Under the pieces are notes generated by a model, which saw nothing but the letters and a program-made list of their open reading frames with translations, ran no database searches and had not been told where the DNA came from. The position numbers and the translations under genes were made by a program. A stretch of 64,000 bases of DNA from Dipteris shenzhenensis (taxonomy: Eukaryota; Polypodiophyta; Polypodiopsida; Gleicheniales), in the NCBI GenBank assembly GCA_047967505.1, contig CM106540.1; one strand, 5' to 3'. Positions 35,156-45,969 of this stretch are shown here, one piece after another (positions within the stretch are counted from its first letter, which is position 1; each line of letters begins with the position of its first letter).

Positions 35156-35620
35156 CATCCGTCGAGGAAATCTACTACAAAAGGGCAGACGTGCCAACAT
35201 ATTGAATGACTAAATGACCTGTCCTACTATTTCTCCTCCTCGTCCTCCTCATCTTACTCTCCCTTGGTCTCTATGCATGTGCCCGATCCCTCACCCTCCT
35301 CTTTTGCTAGCCTAACCGCTTCTTCTTTAGATCCCATCTCTCCATTCAGATCTCTCAATGGGTTGAACATGCCTCCCTAAGAATAAAAAAAGTTAAAAAA
35401 ACTAAGAGCGTTGATTGTAAGATAATCATGATGGTCAAACAATAATGAAGAGGAATAGGGTATGCTCATATGATGTGCCACCACCCTTTTCCAATCAATT
35501 TGGGTCATTGTTTGCTTGGGTGGGGGAGTTTTTACTGAAAAGTGATGGTGGAGAGGGGGTGGATGGAAAAAGTGTTGGTGGTGGTGGTTGTTGTCTTTGT
35601 GCCAACATGGAATTAGGTAG
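35156..35620. other. Unassigned stretch between two copia elements
   Basis: No homology to either copia copy. C/T-rich (TCCTCCTCGTCC words) to about 35350, then G/T-rich (GGTGGTGGTTG). It may be the old target DNA of copy B. No gene supported. Confidence 0.5.
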
Positions 35621-35972
35621 TGTGAAGATAGTGGGAGAGAGGGAAGGAGTCTCACTTGCGGCTTTCTCACATACACAATGGGGGAATACACACAAAGGTG
35701 GAGGCTGAAAACTATTTTCCTCTTCTTAGTTGTGAAAGCCAAAAGAACTCTAGTACAAAGAAATAGAAGAACCCTATATGTGGGTCTCAAACCAAACTCA
35801 ACTAACTAAGGTGGCATACTAACTGAGCCAAGAACTAGAGTAGATAAGGATAGCTGTCATCCAGCTATTATTCATGGGTGGTGTACCAATCGCATCTGCT
35901 GCTAACAAGTCGGTCACATAAATGCACAACGGTCACCCTGGCATATCACGAGTGGAGCTCGATATCTCAACA
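35621..35972 (-). repeat. 3' LTR of copia copy B
   Basis: 352 bp, TGTGAAGATAGTGGGAGAG to GATATCTCAACA, then the polypurine-tract complement CTCCCCCTCG. Left flank is GGTAG; the matching TSD is not available because the 5' end of copy B is missing. Confidence 0.88.
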
Positions 35973-37648
35973 CTCCCCCTCGAGCTCAATCCCAATTCTT
36001 GCACACCAAGCAGGTCTTTGAATTGCACAACTTCTCTATGCCCAATGCCGTCGTGAATATGTCAGCTACCTGATCCTCTATGCTGACATAAACTAGATCA
36101 ATAAGACCTAGTAAAATCTTCTCCCGCACATAGTGATAATACACCTCAATGTGCTTTGTTCTAGCATGATAGATTGGGTTATTTGCTAAGTGTATAGCTA
36201 AGTGTATACTGCTCATGTTGTCACAATAAATGACAACTGGCCCATCTGTAGACTGATGCATATCATAAAGTAGCTTATGCAACCAAGCTAACTCACATGC
36301 AGCCATTGCTACACCCCTGTACTCAGCCTCTGTGCTTGACAGGCAATTGTAGGCTGTTTCTTGCTGCTCCAAGTGACTACAGCACTCCCAAAAGAGAACA
36401 CATATCCACTGGTAGATCCTCTATTTGAAATACTACTAGCCCAATCAGCATCAGTGTATCTGTGCGATTGTATTTGAACCCCAGCCTCATAAAATAGTCC
36501 ATACTGCAATGTGAAAAAGTCACATACCTGAGTATGCGTCTAGCCACATCCAAATGCGGTTTCCTTGGAGCCTGCATAAATTGACTTACCAATCCAACAA
36601 CATAGCTCAAATCTGGCTTGGTAATAGTCATATAAATCAAACTTCCTACTATGCATCTGTACATAGTAGGGTCTTCGAGAAGTTCACCTACATCTGTGCT
36701 CAGCTTCACATTCTGCTCCAAAGGAATGAAATAGGCTTACAGCCTGTCATCCCATATTTGGACAGCATGTCCAATCCATACTGCCTCTGCAAGAGCTATA
36801 TCCCACTTGGTGATCTAATCACCTCAATGCCCAAGAAATAATGCAGCTCTCCCAAATCCTTCATCTCAAACTTCTGATTCAATAGCATTTCCACATGAAG
36901 GATATCTTCATCACTATCACCTGTGATGATCAAATCATCAACATAAATGACAAGCAGCCTCTGTTTTTCTCACATAAAGTGAGAAATCTGCCTTGGAAAT
37001 CTGAAAGCCAATAGTGACAAGATAATGTCCTATCTTATCAGACCATGCTCTAGGTGCTTGCTTCAAGCCATACAAGGATTTCTTCAACCTAAAAGCAAAC
37101 TCAGGATGAACAGCATGAACATAACCTAGTGGCTGCTCCATAAAGACCTCTTCTTGCAAATCACCATGCAAGAAGGCATTCTTTACATCCATCTGATGTA
37201 AAGACCATCCCTTTGATGCAGCCATCGCAATGATTGCTCTTACGGTTGCCATCCTTGCAACCGGACTGAATGTTTCTTCATAATCAATGCCATATGTCTG
37301 TGCATACCCCTTGACAACTAATCTTGCCTTGTATCTGTTCACAAAACCATCTGCATTATGCTTGACCTTATAAACCCACTTACAGCCAATTGCATTCTTG
37401 TCTTTAGGCAAAGGCACCGATTCCCATGTAGCATTTGCTTCCAAGGCATCCATTTCTTCATCCATGGCTTTCTCCCATTTTTCTTTTCCCATGGCTTGAT
37501 CAAAAGAAGTGGGTTCTAGTTCCTGTATCACTTTGACAATATAGGCATAGTGAATGGCTGTAAATTTATCATATTTTAGCCTATCCATAGGATATCTAGC
37601 TCTAGTAGACTTGCGCAAAATAGGCTCACTTCCAAGTGCTCTCAAAAC
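35973..37648 (-). pseudogene. Copia copy B, segment 1: RNase H and reverse transcriptase
   Basis: From right to left: the SEPILRKSTRARYP linker, the reverse transcriptase N-terminal half (WKSAMDEEMDALE-like, FLHGDLQEEVFMEQPLGYVH), a break around 36938, then RT C-terminus and RNase H (YTDADWASS, SSTEAEYRGVAM, KHIEVYYHYVRE). Several frameshifts. TAG replaces CAG near 36798 (SGI then stop, same site as in copy C). At 37648 the gag-only element interrupts the sequence; it resumes at 40283. Confidence 0.88.
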
Positions 37649-37945
37649 TGTTGGAAAACTGAAAGGAAAGCAAAGAGTGGACACAAACTCAGAATACTTG
37701 CATTACTTGGTTGTAGAATGAACAAGAGTGAGGTCCTTAAGTAGGCACCTCATACATGCTCACTGACATCACTGATGACTTCAGAGCTCCACAATCATCT
37801 CCTCAATCTGCTCCTAGATTCTCTCAATCATCCTATGTGGCTCTTCACCACCTAACTGTGCTTGTGGGCACCTAACTGTGCCTCTAGCACTCACACATAG
37901 AAACATAAGGTGTGCCTGAGGCATACACCTTGAGATATCCCAACA
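37649..37945 (-). repeat. 3' LTR of the gag-only element
   Basis: 297 bp, TGTTGGAAAACTGAAAGG to GAGATATCCCAACA; nearly identical to the right LTR. Confidence 0.95.
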
Positions 37946-38317
37946 AACCCCCCCTCAAGGAAATGCCTCAGGCTATGTCAAGGATACATCTAGTCTCATA
38001 GTTTCTCATGCCATCTCATGGTGGTCAAGGATAAATCTATGGCTAGGTTCTCATGCTAGCAAGGGTTCCCTTGGGTGTAAGGTAAACAAAAGGGATACAA
38101 AAAGACCTTCCAATGGTTATCTCCCCTGCATGTACATGCACACAATGTCTGCAGGAGGTACCATGGAACAAAACATACACATGGCCTACATCATAAGGTG
38201 ACCAGAGGTGTTTACAAAACACACAAAACAAATAGTTTATTTTCATTCATTTTGGAGGACTATCCAGGCTGAGTACCTTGACATAAAAAGAGAGATCTGG
38301 AGCATACATAGAGATGT

Positions 38318-39127
38318 TTAAAATGCATAATCGTCATGGGATGCCTCATCTTGTGGAGGCTCAACTGTAAGTAGATTTGCATTTTCTTTCTTTGCTTTGG
38401 CTCTGCAAAACTTCTCATTATGGTTGTGCTTGCATGGATTAATTTTGAAGCAGTCCTTTGAAAGGTGATTTGTCTTTCCACAGTGATTGCAAGGAGTATA
38501 CTTGCTCTTCTGGACTTTTATAGCATAAGCAGTGTCATTGCCTTTCCTGAGCTCCATATGTCTTTCTTCTTCTTGGAGAGCAGAGATAATACCTTCAAGA
38601 TTAGGATTAGGAAGATTTTTCAAAGTGGTAACTATGTGATCATAATCTTCAGGCATGCTCTTAAGTAACACTGCCATAGCATCTTCTGGAGAAATAGGAG
38701 AGTTGACAGAAGCTAATTGAGTCATAAGACTCCGCATATAGTTGGCATGAGCTGCTAAAGTAGTACCACTAGTCATCTTCAATTCAAAGAAAGAGATTTT
38801 AAGTGATAGTTTAGAGATGTGAGAGCTTGCACCAAAAATCATGTCTAGCTTCTGCCAAGCTTCCGAAGGAGACTCCAAGTCAGAGATATGGTGTATATAA
38901 TCATCACCTAGAGCAAGAGCAATTATACCATATGCTTTTTCTTCTCTAGCTAGATCCCTTGCCGGTCGTGTCGGTGTTGAGGATTCTCCAGCATTGGAGG
39001 CTGTAGAAGAAGCGGTAGGTTTGACAAGTCCCCATAAGTTCTCCCTCATCAATGCAAATTTCACCTTCATTTGCCATGTATGGAAGCCCTTTCCATTGAA
39101 CTTTTCTAGATTCAATAGGGTAGCCAT
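38318..39127 (-). CDS. Gag (UBN2 plus CCHC zinc knuckle) of the gag-only element
   Basis: An intact 269-residue frame beginning MATLLNLEKFNGKGFHTWQM. I chose this start over the upstream in-frame ATG (39199) because it fits the copia gag consensus. UBN2 gag homology covers about residues 1-200 (KLDMIFGASSHISKLSLK, EDAMAVLLKSMPEDYDHIV). An intact CCHC knuckle, CNHCGKTNHLSKDC, lies near residues 224-237. It ends shortly after the knuckle with DDYAF and a stop, where other elements continue into protease. Gag forms the virus-like particle and binds element RNA; here it is probably all the element supplies in its own mobilisation. No frameshifts or stops. Confidence 0.9.
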   Translation of the reverse strand: MATLLNLEKFNGKGFHTWQMKVKFALMRENLWGLVKPTASSTASNAGESSTPTRPARDLAREEKAYGIIALALGDDYIHHISDLESPSEAWQKLDMIFGASSHISKLSLKISFFELKMTSGTTLAAHANYMRSLMTQLASVNSPISPEDAMAVLLKSMPEDYDHIVTTLKNLPNPNLEGIISALQEEERHMELRKGNDTAYAIKVQKSKYTPCNHCGKTNHLSKDCFKINPCKHNHNEKFCRAKAKKENANLLTVEPPQDEASHDDYAF

Positions 39128-39972
39128 GAGAGGGTCTAACCCAAATATTGGGTAGTGTCTATCTCTCTTACAAGGCAAAAATAACTGAAAGACTTCCAAA
39201 ATATGAGCACTTGATGTAGCAAAGACTAGTGACCAAATTTCAAACAGTGATGCTTCTTCTTACATGCTTCACAGAGGTGGCTTAAAATGAGAACTTTCCA
39301 ATCAAAACCAGGTCTAGTAATTCAAAACAAAACTGAATCCACACTTGTACTGAAGTTATTGAAAGCTTCAAAAAACCAGAAATGCTAGAGTAGCATTTTA
39401 TGTAGCATCATCTTCAAAAACTTGTCCAAAACTGTCAAAATTGAAAAGCTGAACTTGGAGGGCTTGTAGCTCACTCTTCAAAGCAAGGAAAAGAGGGCTT
39501 TCTAAAGCAAAAGAAAGCTCATATACCAGAGAAGGTCCAGCACAGAGGTTGGATGAAATGCTGCGCACTTTTGCCCGGGAGAGTTGCTACAGGCTGAAAC
39601 TGATTTTTGACGATTTCTCCCTCGTTACTGAACCAAATGACCTGAAAAATGGCTCAAAATCTTTGTCTTGAGGTCGCCCATCTACTCCTAAGAGGGCTCA
39701 GGCAATGGCGGAGCAGGCAGGGAGTATTGAGCAACAGAAGAAATCCACTCTTTGGAGAATGGCAGCCACCACAGATGTTTTTTCTTCAATTGCTTGCAGG
39801 TGGAAGTTCACCCATACTAGAGGAGTTTCCAGCTCAGAGGGTTTGGGCAATGGTCGTTTGTAGATGGAGAACCAAGCTCTCAAAGATTTTGGGAAGAAAG
39901 AGGAAAATGGAGAAGAAGAAGATGAAGAAGAAGATGATGATGTGGCAGAAATGGGCTCAAGGGGGATCAAAG

Positions 39973-39985
39973 GGCTCTGATACCA
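39973..39985 (-). other. Primer-binding site of the gag-only element
   Basis: The minus strand reads TGGTATCAGAGCC directly beside the right LTR, an exact copia-type initiator tRNA-Met site. Confidence 0.93.
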
Positions 39986-40282
39986 TGTTGGAAAACTAAA
40001 AGGAAAGCAAAGAGTGGACACAAACTCAGAATACTTGCATTACTTGGTTGTAGAATGAAGAAGAGTGAGGTCCTTAAGTAGGCACCTCATACATGCTCAC
40101 TGACATCACTGATGACTTCAGAGCTCCACAATCATCTCCTCAATCTGCTCCTAGATTCTCTCAATCATCTTATGTGGCTCTTCACCACCTAACTGTGCTT
40201 GTGGGCACCTAACTGTGCCTCTAGCACTCACACATAGAAACATAAGGTGTGCCTGAGGCATACACCTTGAGATATCCCAACA
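39986..40282 (-). repeat. 5' LTR of the gag-only element
   Basis: 297 bp, the same length as its partner. Visible differences include CTAAAAGG for CTGAAAGG, GAAGAAGAG for GAACAAGAG, and CATCTTATG for CATCCTATG. High LTR identity implies recent insertion. Confidence 0.95.
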
Positions 40283-40454
40283 AAAACATCCTTGGTCTTC
40301 CTTACTCCAGGTGTAATAATAGAAGGAATACGCAATTCATCATCAATGCTCTGTTCTGAGCCACTAGATTCACCATCCACATAAGAGTGACTTGCATTCA
40401 CATAAAAAATGGGCTGATCTACCTTCTCTTTTCCTTTTCGTGATACCTGTGTAC
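40283..40454 (-). pseudogene. Copia copy B, segment 2: linker between integrase and reverse transcriptase
   Basis: Continues exactly from segment 1 after the AAAAC duplication (ACATCCTTGGTCTTCCTTAC). It is interrupted at 40454 by copy C, whose TSD TGTAC occupies 40450-40454. Encodes part of the variable linker on the minus strand. Confidence 0.88.
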
Positions 40455-40802
40455 TGTGAAGATTGTGGGAGAGAGGGAAGGAGTCTCACTTACGGCTTTC
40501 TCACATGCACAATGGGGGAATACACACAAAGGTGGAGGCTGAAAACAGTTTTCCTCTTCTTAGTTGTGAAAGCCAAAAAGAACTCAAGTACAAAGAAATA
40601 GAAGAACCCTATATGTGGGTCTCAAACCAAACTCAACTAACTAAGGTGGCATACTGACTGAGCCACGAACTAGTGTAGATAAAGATAGCTGTCATCCAGC
40701 TATTATTCATGGGCGGTGTACCAACCGCATCTCCAGCTAACAAGTCGGTGACATAAGTACACAACGGTCACCCTGGCATATCTGGAGCTCGATATCTCAA
40801 CA
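40455..40802 (-). repeat. 3' LTR of copia copy C
   Basis: 348 bp, TGTGAAGATTGTGGGAG to GATATCTCAACA. It lacks five bases (around TATCTCGAGTGGAGC) that are present in the right LTR. Confidence 0.95.
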
Positions 40803-43800
40803 CTCCCCCTCGAGCTCAATCCCAAATCCTGCACACCAAGCAAGTCTCTGAACTTGCGCAGCTTCTTTGCGCCCAATGCTTTCGTGAATATGTCAGCTAC
40901 CTAATCCTCTGTGCTGACATAAACTAGATCAATAAGACCTAGTAAAACCTTCTCCCGCACATAGTGATAATGCACCTCAATGTGCTTTGTTCTGGCATGA
41001 AAGACTGGGTTCTTTGCCAAATGTATACTACTCATGTTGTCACAATAAATGACAACTGGCCCATCTGTAGACTGATGCATATCATAGAGTAGCTTATGCA
41101 ACCAAGCTACCTCACATGCAGCCATTGCTGCACCCCTGTACTCAGCCTCTGTGCTCGACAAGGCAACTGTAGGCTGTTTCTTGCTGCTCCAAGTGACTGC
41201 AGCACTCCCAAAAGAGAACACATATCTGGTAGATCACTACCAGCCCAATCAGCATCAGTGTATCCATGCAACTATATCTAAACCCTAGCCTCATAAAATA
41301 GTCCATACTGCAATGTGGACTTCACATACCTGAGTATGCATCTAGCCGCATCCAAATGCGGTTTCCTTGGAGCCTGCATAAACTGACTTACCAACCCAAC
41401 AACATAGCTCAAATCTGGCCTGGTAATAGTCATGTAAATCAAACTTCCTACTATGCGTCTGTACATAGTAGGGTCTTCCAGAAGCTCACCTGCATCTGCG
41501 CTCAGCTTCACATTCTACTCCAAAGGAACTGAAATAGGCTTACAGCGTGTCATCCCATATTTGGACAGCATGTCCAATCCACACTGCCTCTGCAAGAGCT
41601 ATATCCCACTTGGCGATCTAATCAACTCAATGCCCAAGAAATAACGCAGCTCTCCCAAATCCTTCATCTCAAACTTCTGCCTCAATAGCATTTTCACATG
41701 AAGGATATCTTCATCACTATCACCTGTGATGATCAAATCATCAACATAAATGACCAGCAGCATAATCCCTTTCTCTGTTTTTCTCACATAGAGTGAGAAA
41801 TCTGCCTTGGAAATCTAAAAGCCAATAGTGACAAGATACTGTCCTATCTTGTCAGACCATGCTCTAGGTGCTTGCTTCAAGCCATACAAGGCTTTCTTCA
41901 ACCTACAAACAAACTCAGGATGAGTAGCATGAACATAACCTGCTGGCTGCTCCATAAAGACCTCTTCTTGCAAATCACCATGCAAGAAGGCATTCTTTAC
42001 ATCCATCTGATGTAAAGACCATCCCTTTGATGCAGCCATAGCAATGGCTGCTCTTACGGTTGCCATCCTTGCAACCGGGCTGAAAGTTTCTTCATAATCA
42101 ATGCCATATGTCTGTGCATACCCCTTGACAACTAATCTTGCCTTGTATCTATTCACAGAACCATTTGCATTGTGCTTGATCTTATAAACCCACTTACAGC
42201 CAATTGCATTCTTGCCTTTAGGCAAAGGCACCAATTCCCATGTAGCATTAGCATCCAAGGCATCCATTTCTTCATCCATGGCTTTCTCCCATTTTTCATT
42301 TCCCATGGCTTGCTCAAAAGAAGTGGGTTCTGGTTCCTGTATCACTTTGACCATATAGGCATAGTGAATGGCTGTAAATCCATCATATTTCAGCCTATCC
42401 ACAGGATACCTAACCCTGGTAGACCTGCGCAAAATAGGCTCACTTCCAGGTGCTCTCAAAACATCCCTGGTCTTCCTTACTCCAGGTGTAACAACAGAAG
42501 GAATACCCAACTCATCATCAATGCTCTGTTCTGAGCCACTGGATTCACCATCCACACAAGAGTGACCTGCATTCACATCATACATGGGCTGATCTACCTT
42601 CTCTTTTCCTTTTCGTGATACCTACGTACCACTCTCTGCATTGCTTTGAGGGGATTCTCCTGATCTCAATCTGCCTGTCCATGGTGAAGTATGTGAACCA
42701 CTGGTAGAGGACACTCCAGGTCCACTGATATTTTGTGATTGCTGCTGTGCATTCTGTGCAGCATTACCATTTTGTGCATCTACATCAATCATCACATTTA
42801 CTGGTTTATACCAGCTGCTCATCTCATCAAAAACATCTCTGCTCACTGTGAACTTACGTGTAGAAGGGTTATAGCATCTATACCCTTTCTGCTGCAGAGA
42901 ATAACCAATAAAGACGCACTTCTCAGCTTTTGGATCCAACTTGGACCTCAGCTCATCTGGCACATGGACATAGGCAATGCAACCAAAAATCTTCAAATGA
43001 GAAATATCTGGTTTCCTACCAGTATACAACTCCTCTGGCATTATGCCATGTATTGCTGCAGTGGGAGTCCTGTTCATTATATAGACTATTGTAGCAACTG
43101 CTTCAGCCCAATAATAATCTGGTAGATCTTTTTCATTTAGCATAGCCCGAGATACCTCTCCAATATGCCTGTTTTTTCTTTCTGCAATTTCATTTTGCTG
43201 TGGGGTATGACTGCATGAATATTGCTGCTTTATACCATGCTCCTGCAAGAACCTTGCAAACTCATTTGAGAGGTACTCTCCCCCTCCATCTGACCTTAGG
43301 CATTTTATTTGCAGGCCTGTTTCTTTTTCAACCATAGCTTTGAAAGCTTTGAAGTGCCCAAACACTTCACTTTTCTTTTTCATAAAATACACCCACATTT
43401 TTCTGCTGAAGTCATCAATAAATGTGACAAAATAGTGACAGCCTCCAATAGATGCAGCTTTTGTAGTCCACACATCAGAGTGGATTAATTCCAATGGTTT
43501 TTTACTCTCTTGAACATGCCTAGGAAAAGGTTTCCTTGCCTGTTTCCCAAATTGACAGGCTTCACAAACCTTGTGCATTTCTGCAACCTTGAATTTAGGC
43601 AATCCTGCAACAATGTTTTGGGCTTGCATTGATTTAAGTCGCTGTATATTAACATGACCAATGCGTTTGTGCCAGATATCAATATCTGCAACTACACCGG
43701 TTCCATGTGCAAACATTGCTACACTCAATTTAGGCATGTCTGCATCCAACGTAAACATCCTGCCCTTCTTCTTTCCTTTTGCTATCAAGCAACCATTATT

Positions 43801-45114
43801 TTTCATATCCTCAACAAAGCATCCATGAGGATTAAATCTAACCTGCAAGCCCTGCTCAACCATCTGACCAGCAGAAACCAGGTTCTTGGTGATGTTCGGG
43901 ACATGAAATACATCAGACAAGTATTTCTTTTTCCCATCCTGCATAGACAAAGGAATTTTGCCAATCTGCACAATAGGATGTGCAGTATCATCACCAGTCT
44001 CCACAAATCCTGGCTTTTCCATTTTCCTTGCATCTTGCATCCATTCTGCATGACCTGTCATGTGGTTTGATGCACCTGAGTCAACATACCACACATCATT
44101 TTGTTCTTCTGCACTTGTCACACAATTGGTCATATGCTGCACCATAAATAGATGCTCATTTCTATCATCACCCTGCCTGCTAGAGGATGCATAATTGCCT
44201 TGCTGCAATTTTCCATTCATAATGTCATTCTGCTTTTTGTAGCAGCAGTCCTTAGCCATATGACCCATTTTGCCACAATAGTAGCATTCAACATTGCTAT
44301 TTGCATTTTGGCTTCTCTGCCATCCATCACGACCTCTTTGGCTCCCCCTGCCTCTAGAGTTACCACGTCCTCCTGCATAGGACTGGTTTTCTTGTGTTTG
44401 CTGCATATTCTGATTTCTACCACGGCCTGCAGATCGTCGGCCTCCTCTACCTCTGCCTCTACCTCTGCCAACATTTGAGTAGAAGACAGTTTCTTTTGAA
44501 GTTCCTGCTGAAGAAGATGCACCCCCATTTCTGTGCTCTTCGGAAATTAGAAGAGCAATCAACTCCTCAAAATCAGGAAATTTTTCACAGACGGCAATGG
44601 ATGTCCGGAACTGTGCATAATCCTTTCCTAGACCATTCAAGGTCACAGAGACCAAATCATCATCATCCACTGGCGACCCAATGGAAGCAAGTGCATCTGC
44701 AATTTTCTTCACTTTCATGTGGTAGTCATTTATGCTCAAATTTTCTCTCTGCACATTGTGCAACTCCTGTTTGAGTTGCATTTTCCTGGCTTGCGTATTT
44801 GTGCTATACATTTTTGCCAAAGTATCCCATGCCTCCTTTGGCGTACTTGCATCCTGAATATGCACAATCATGGAGTCCAAAATACTGATAGACAGCCAGT
44901 ACATAACTTTCCTGGCTCTCTCATGCCATCCTTTGAATGCCTGCATTTCTTGTTGACTGGGAACATTAGGAAGAACAGGTTCTTCTTCATTTCCTGTAAT
45001 GAATTCCCAAAAGCCTTTTCCCATCAAGAAATTCGTCATTCTAAACTTCCATGCCTGGAAGTTGTTCTTGTCAAGCTTTTCAGTGACAATCTATGAAAGA
45101 GAATCAGATGCCAT
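40803..45114 (-). pseudogene. Copia copy C gag-pol, interrupted by TAG codons
   Basis: Starts MASDSLS at 45114. A TAG follows immediately, then KLDKNNFQAWKFRM and a long open frame (45039 to 42622). In order: UBN2 gag, an RGRGRGGRR-rich basic stretch, CCHC knuckle (CYYCGKMGHMAKDC), protease (WYVDSGASNHMTG), GAG-pre-integrase, integrase (HSDVWTT, LRSDGGGEY, QQNEIAERK). After further stops come reverse transcriptase (YVDDLIITGDS near 41740) and RNase H (SSTEAEYRG). The TAG stops at about 42625, 41816, 41603, 41518, 41284, 41278 and 40905 coincide with CAG in copy A. Two small deletions near 41226-41240 shift the RNase H frame. Apart from these the frame is preserved from gag to RNase H. Confidence 0.93.
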
Positions 45115-45603
45115 TACAGAACACTGCAAAATATTCTGTCATTGCAAAAAACACAGCTTTTGCCTCACACAGGCAGATCTGCAAAATTGGCGAAAGTGGT
45201 ATTTCACCACACAGTCACTTCCTAGTGACGATTTTGCATCAACAGGCAACAGGCATGAGTCTGCAACTCCCAATATCTCTGCACACAGGCATTCGATGCA
45301 ATTTCTACGGCACCTTTCCACCGACTAGCCGCACAGTGGTCGCACAGCCAAAAATAGGGCCTTTTTCTGAGTGCCTGCGAAGAACTTCCGCCTTCAAAAC
45401 GGGCCCGAAACGGCCTCAAATCATATACTGCGCTCTCGCCACACCGCGAAGGGCGTCTCAATCTGAAACAGTGCACTCCTGCACTTCTGGCTGTGCTACC
45501 TGCAGAGATTTGCTCCCAAACTCGAAATAGGAAAGCAACACTGGTCCTCTTACCAGAACACCACGAACTTGGCTTGCTTTCTTGAGCTCCTTACCACGAA
45601 CAA

Positions 45604-45616
45604 GGCTCTGATACCA
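45604..45616 (-). other. Primer-binding site of copia copy C
   Basis: The minus strand reads TGGTATCAGAGCC, an exact initiator tRNA-Met site adjoining the 5' LTR. Confidence 0.95.
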
Positions 45617-45969
45617 TGTGAAGATTGTGGGAGAGAGGGAAGGAGTCTCACTTACGGCTTTCTCACATGCACAATGGGGGAATACACACAAAGGTGGAGG
45701 CTGAAAACAGTTTTCCTCTTCTTAGTTGTGAAAGCCAAAAAGAACTCAAGTACAAAGAAATAGAAGAACCCTATATGTGGGTCTCAAACCAAACTCAACT
45801 AACTAAGGTGGCATACTAACTGAGCCATGAACTAGTGTAGATAAAGATAGCTGTCATCTAGCTATTATTCGTGGGCGGTGTACCAACCGCATCTCCAGCT
45901 AACAAGTCGGTGACATAAGTACACAACGGTCACCCTGGCATATCTCGAGTGGAGCTCGATATCTCAACA
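45617..45969 (-). repeat. 5' LTR of copia copy C
   Basis: 353 bp, same termini as the left LTR, next to the primer-binding site. Confidence 0.95.

Larger units (their letters stand above)
37649..40282 (-). mobile_element. Gag-only LTR retrotransposon (TR-GAG-like), inserted in copia copy B
   Basis: A 2.63-kb element with two 297-bp LTRs (37649-37945 and 39986-40282) that differ at only a handful of positions. It has a primer site next to the right LTR and a polypurine tract next to the left LTR (complement of AACCCCCCCTC). A perfect 5-bp target-site duplication AAAAC lies at 37644-37648 and 40283-40287. The roughly 2-kb interior encodes gag alone; there is no protease, integrase or reverse transcriptase. 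The empty site can be read in sister copies (CTCAAAACATCC). It is non-autonomous and must use enzymes from another copia. Confidence 0.93.
40455..45969 (-). mobile_element. Copia copy C, full-length with both LTRs, inserted in copy B
   Basis: A 5.5-kb element. The LTRs at 40455-40802 and 45617-45969 are near identical (a 5-bp deletion plus a few substitutions). Perfect 5-bp TSD TGTAC at 40450-40454 and 45970-45974. It has a primer site at 45604-45616 and a polypurine tract next to the left LTR. It has inserted into a sister of its own family: the flanks join into copy B linker sequence. Confidence 0.95.

Noticed and set aside
38318-39127. Domesticated gag-derived host gene
   Set aside because: It sits between near-identical LTRs with a perfect target-site duplication, so it is part of a recent element.
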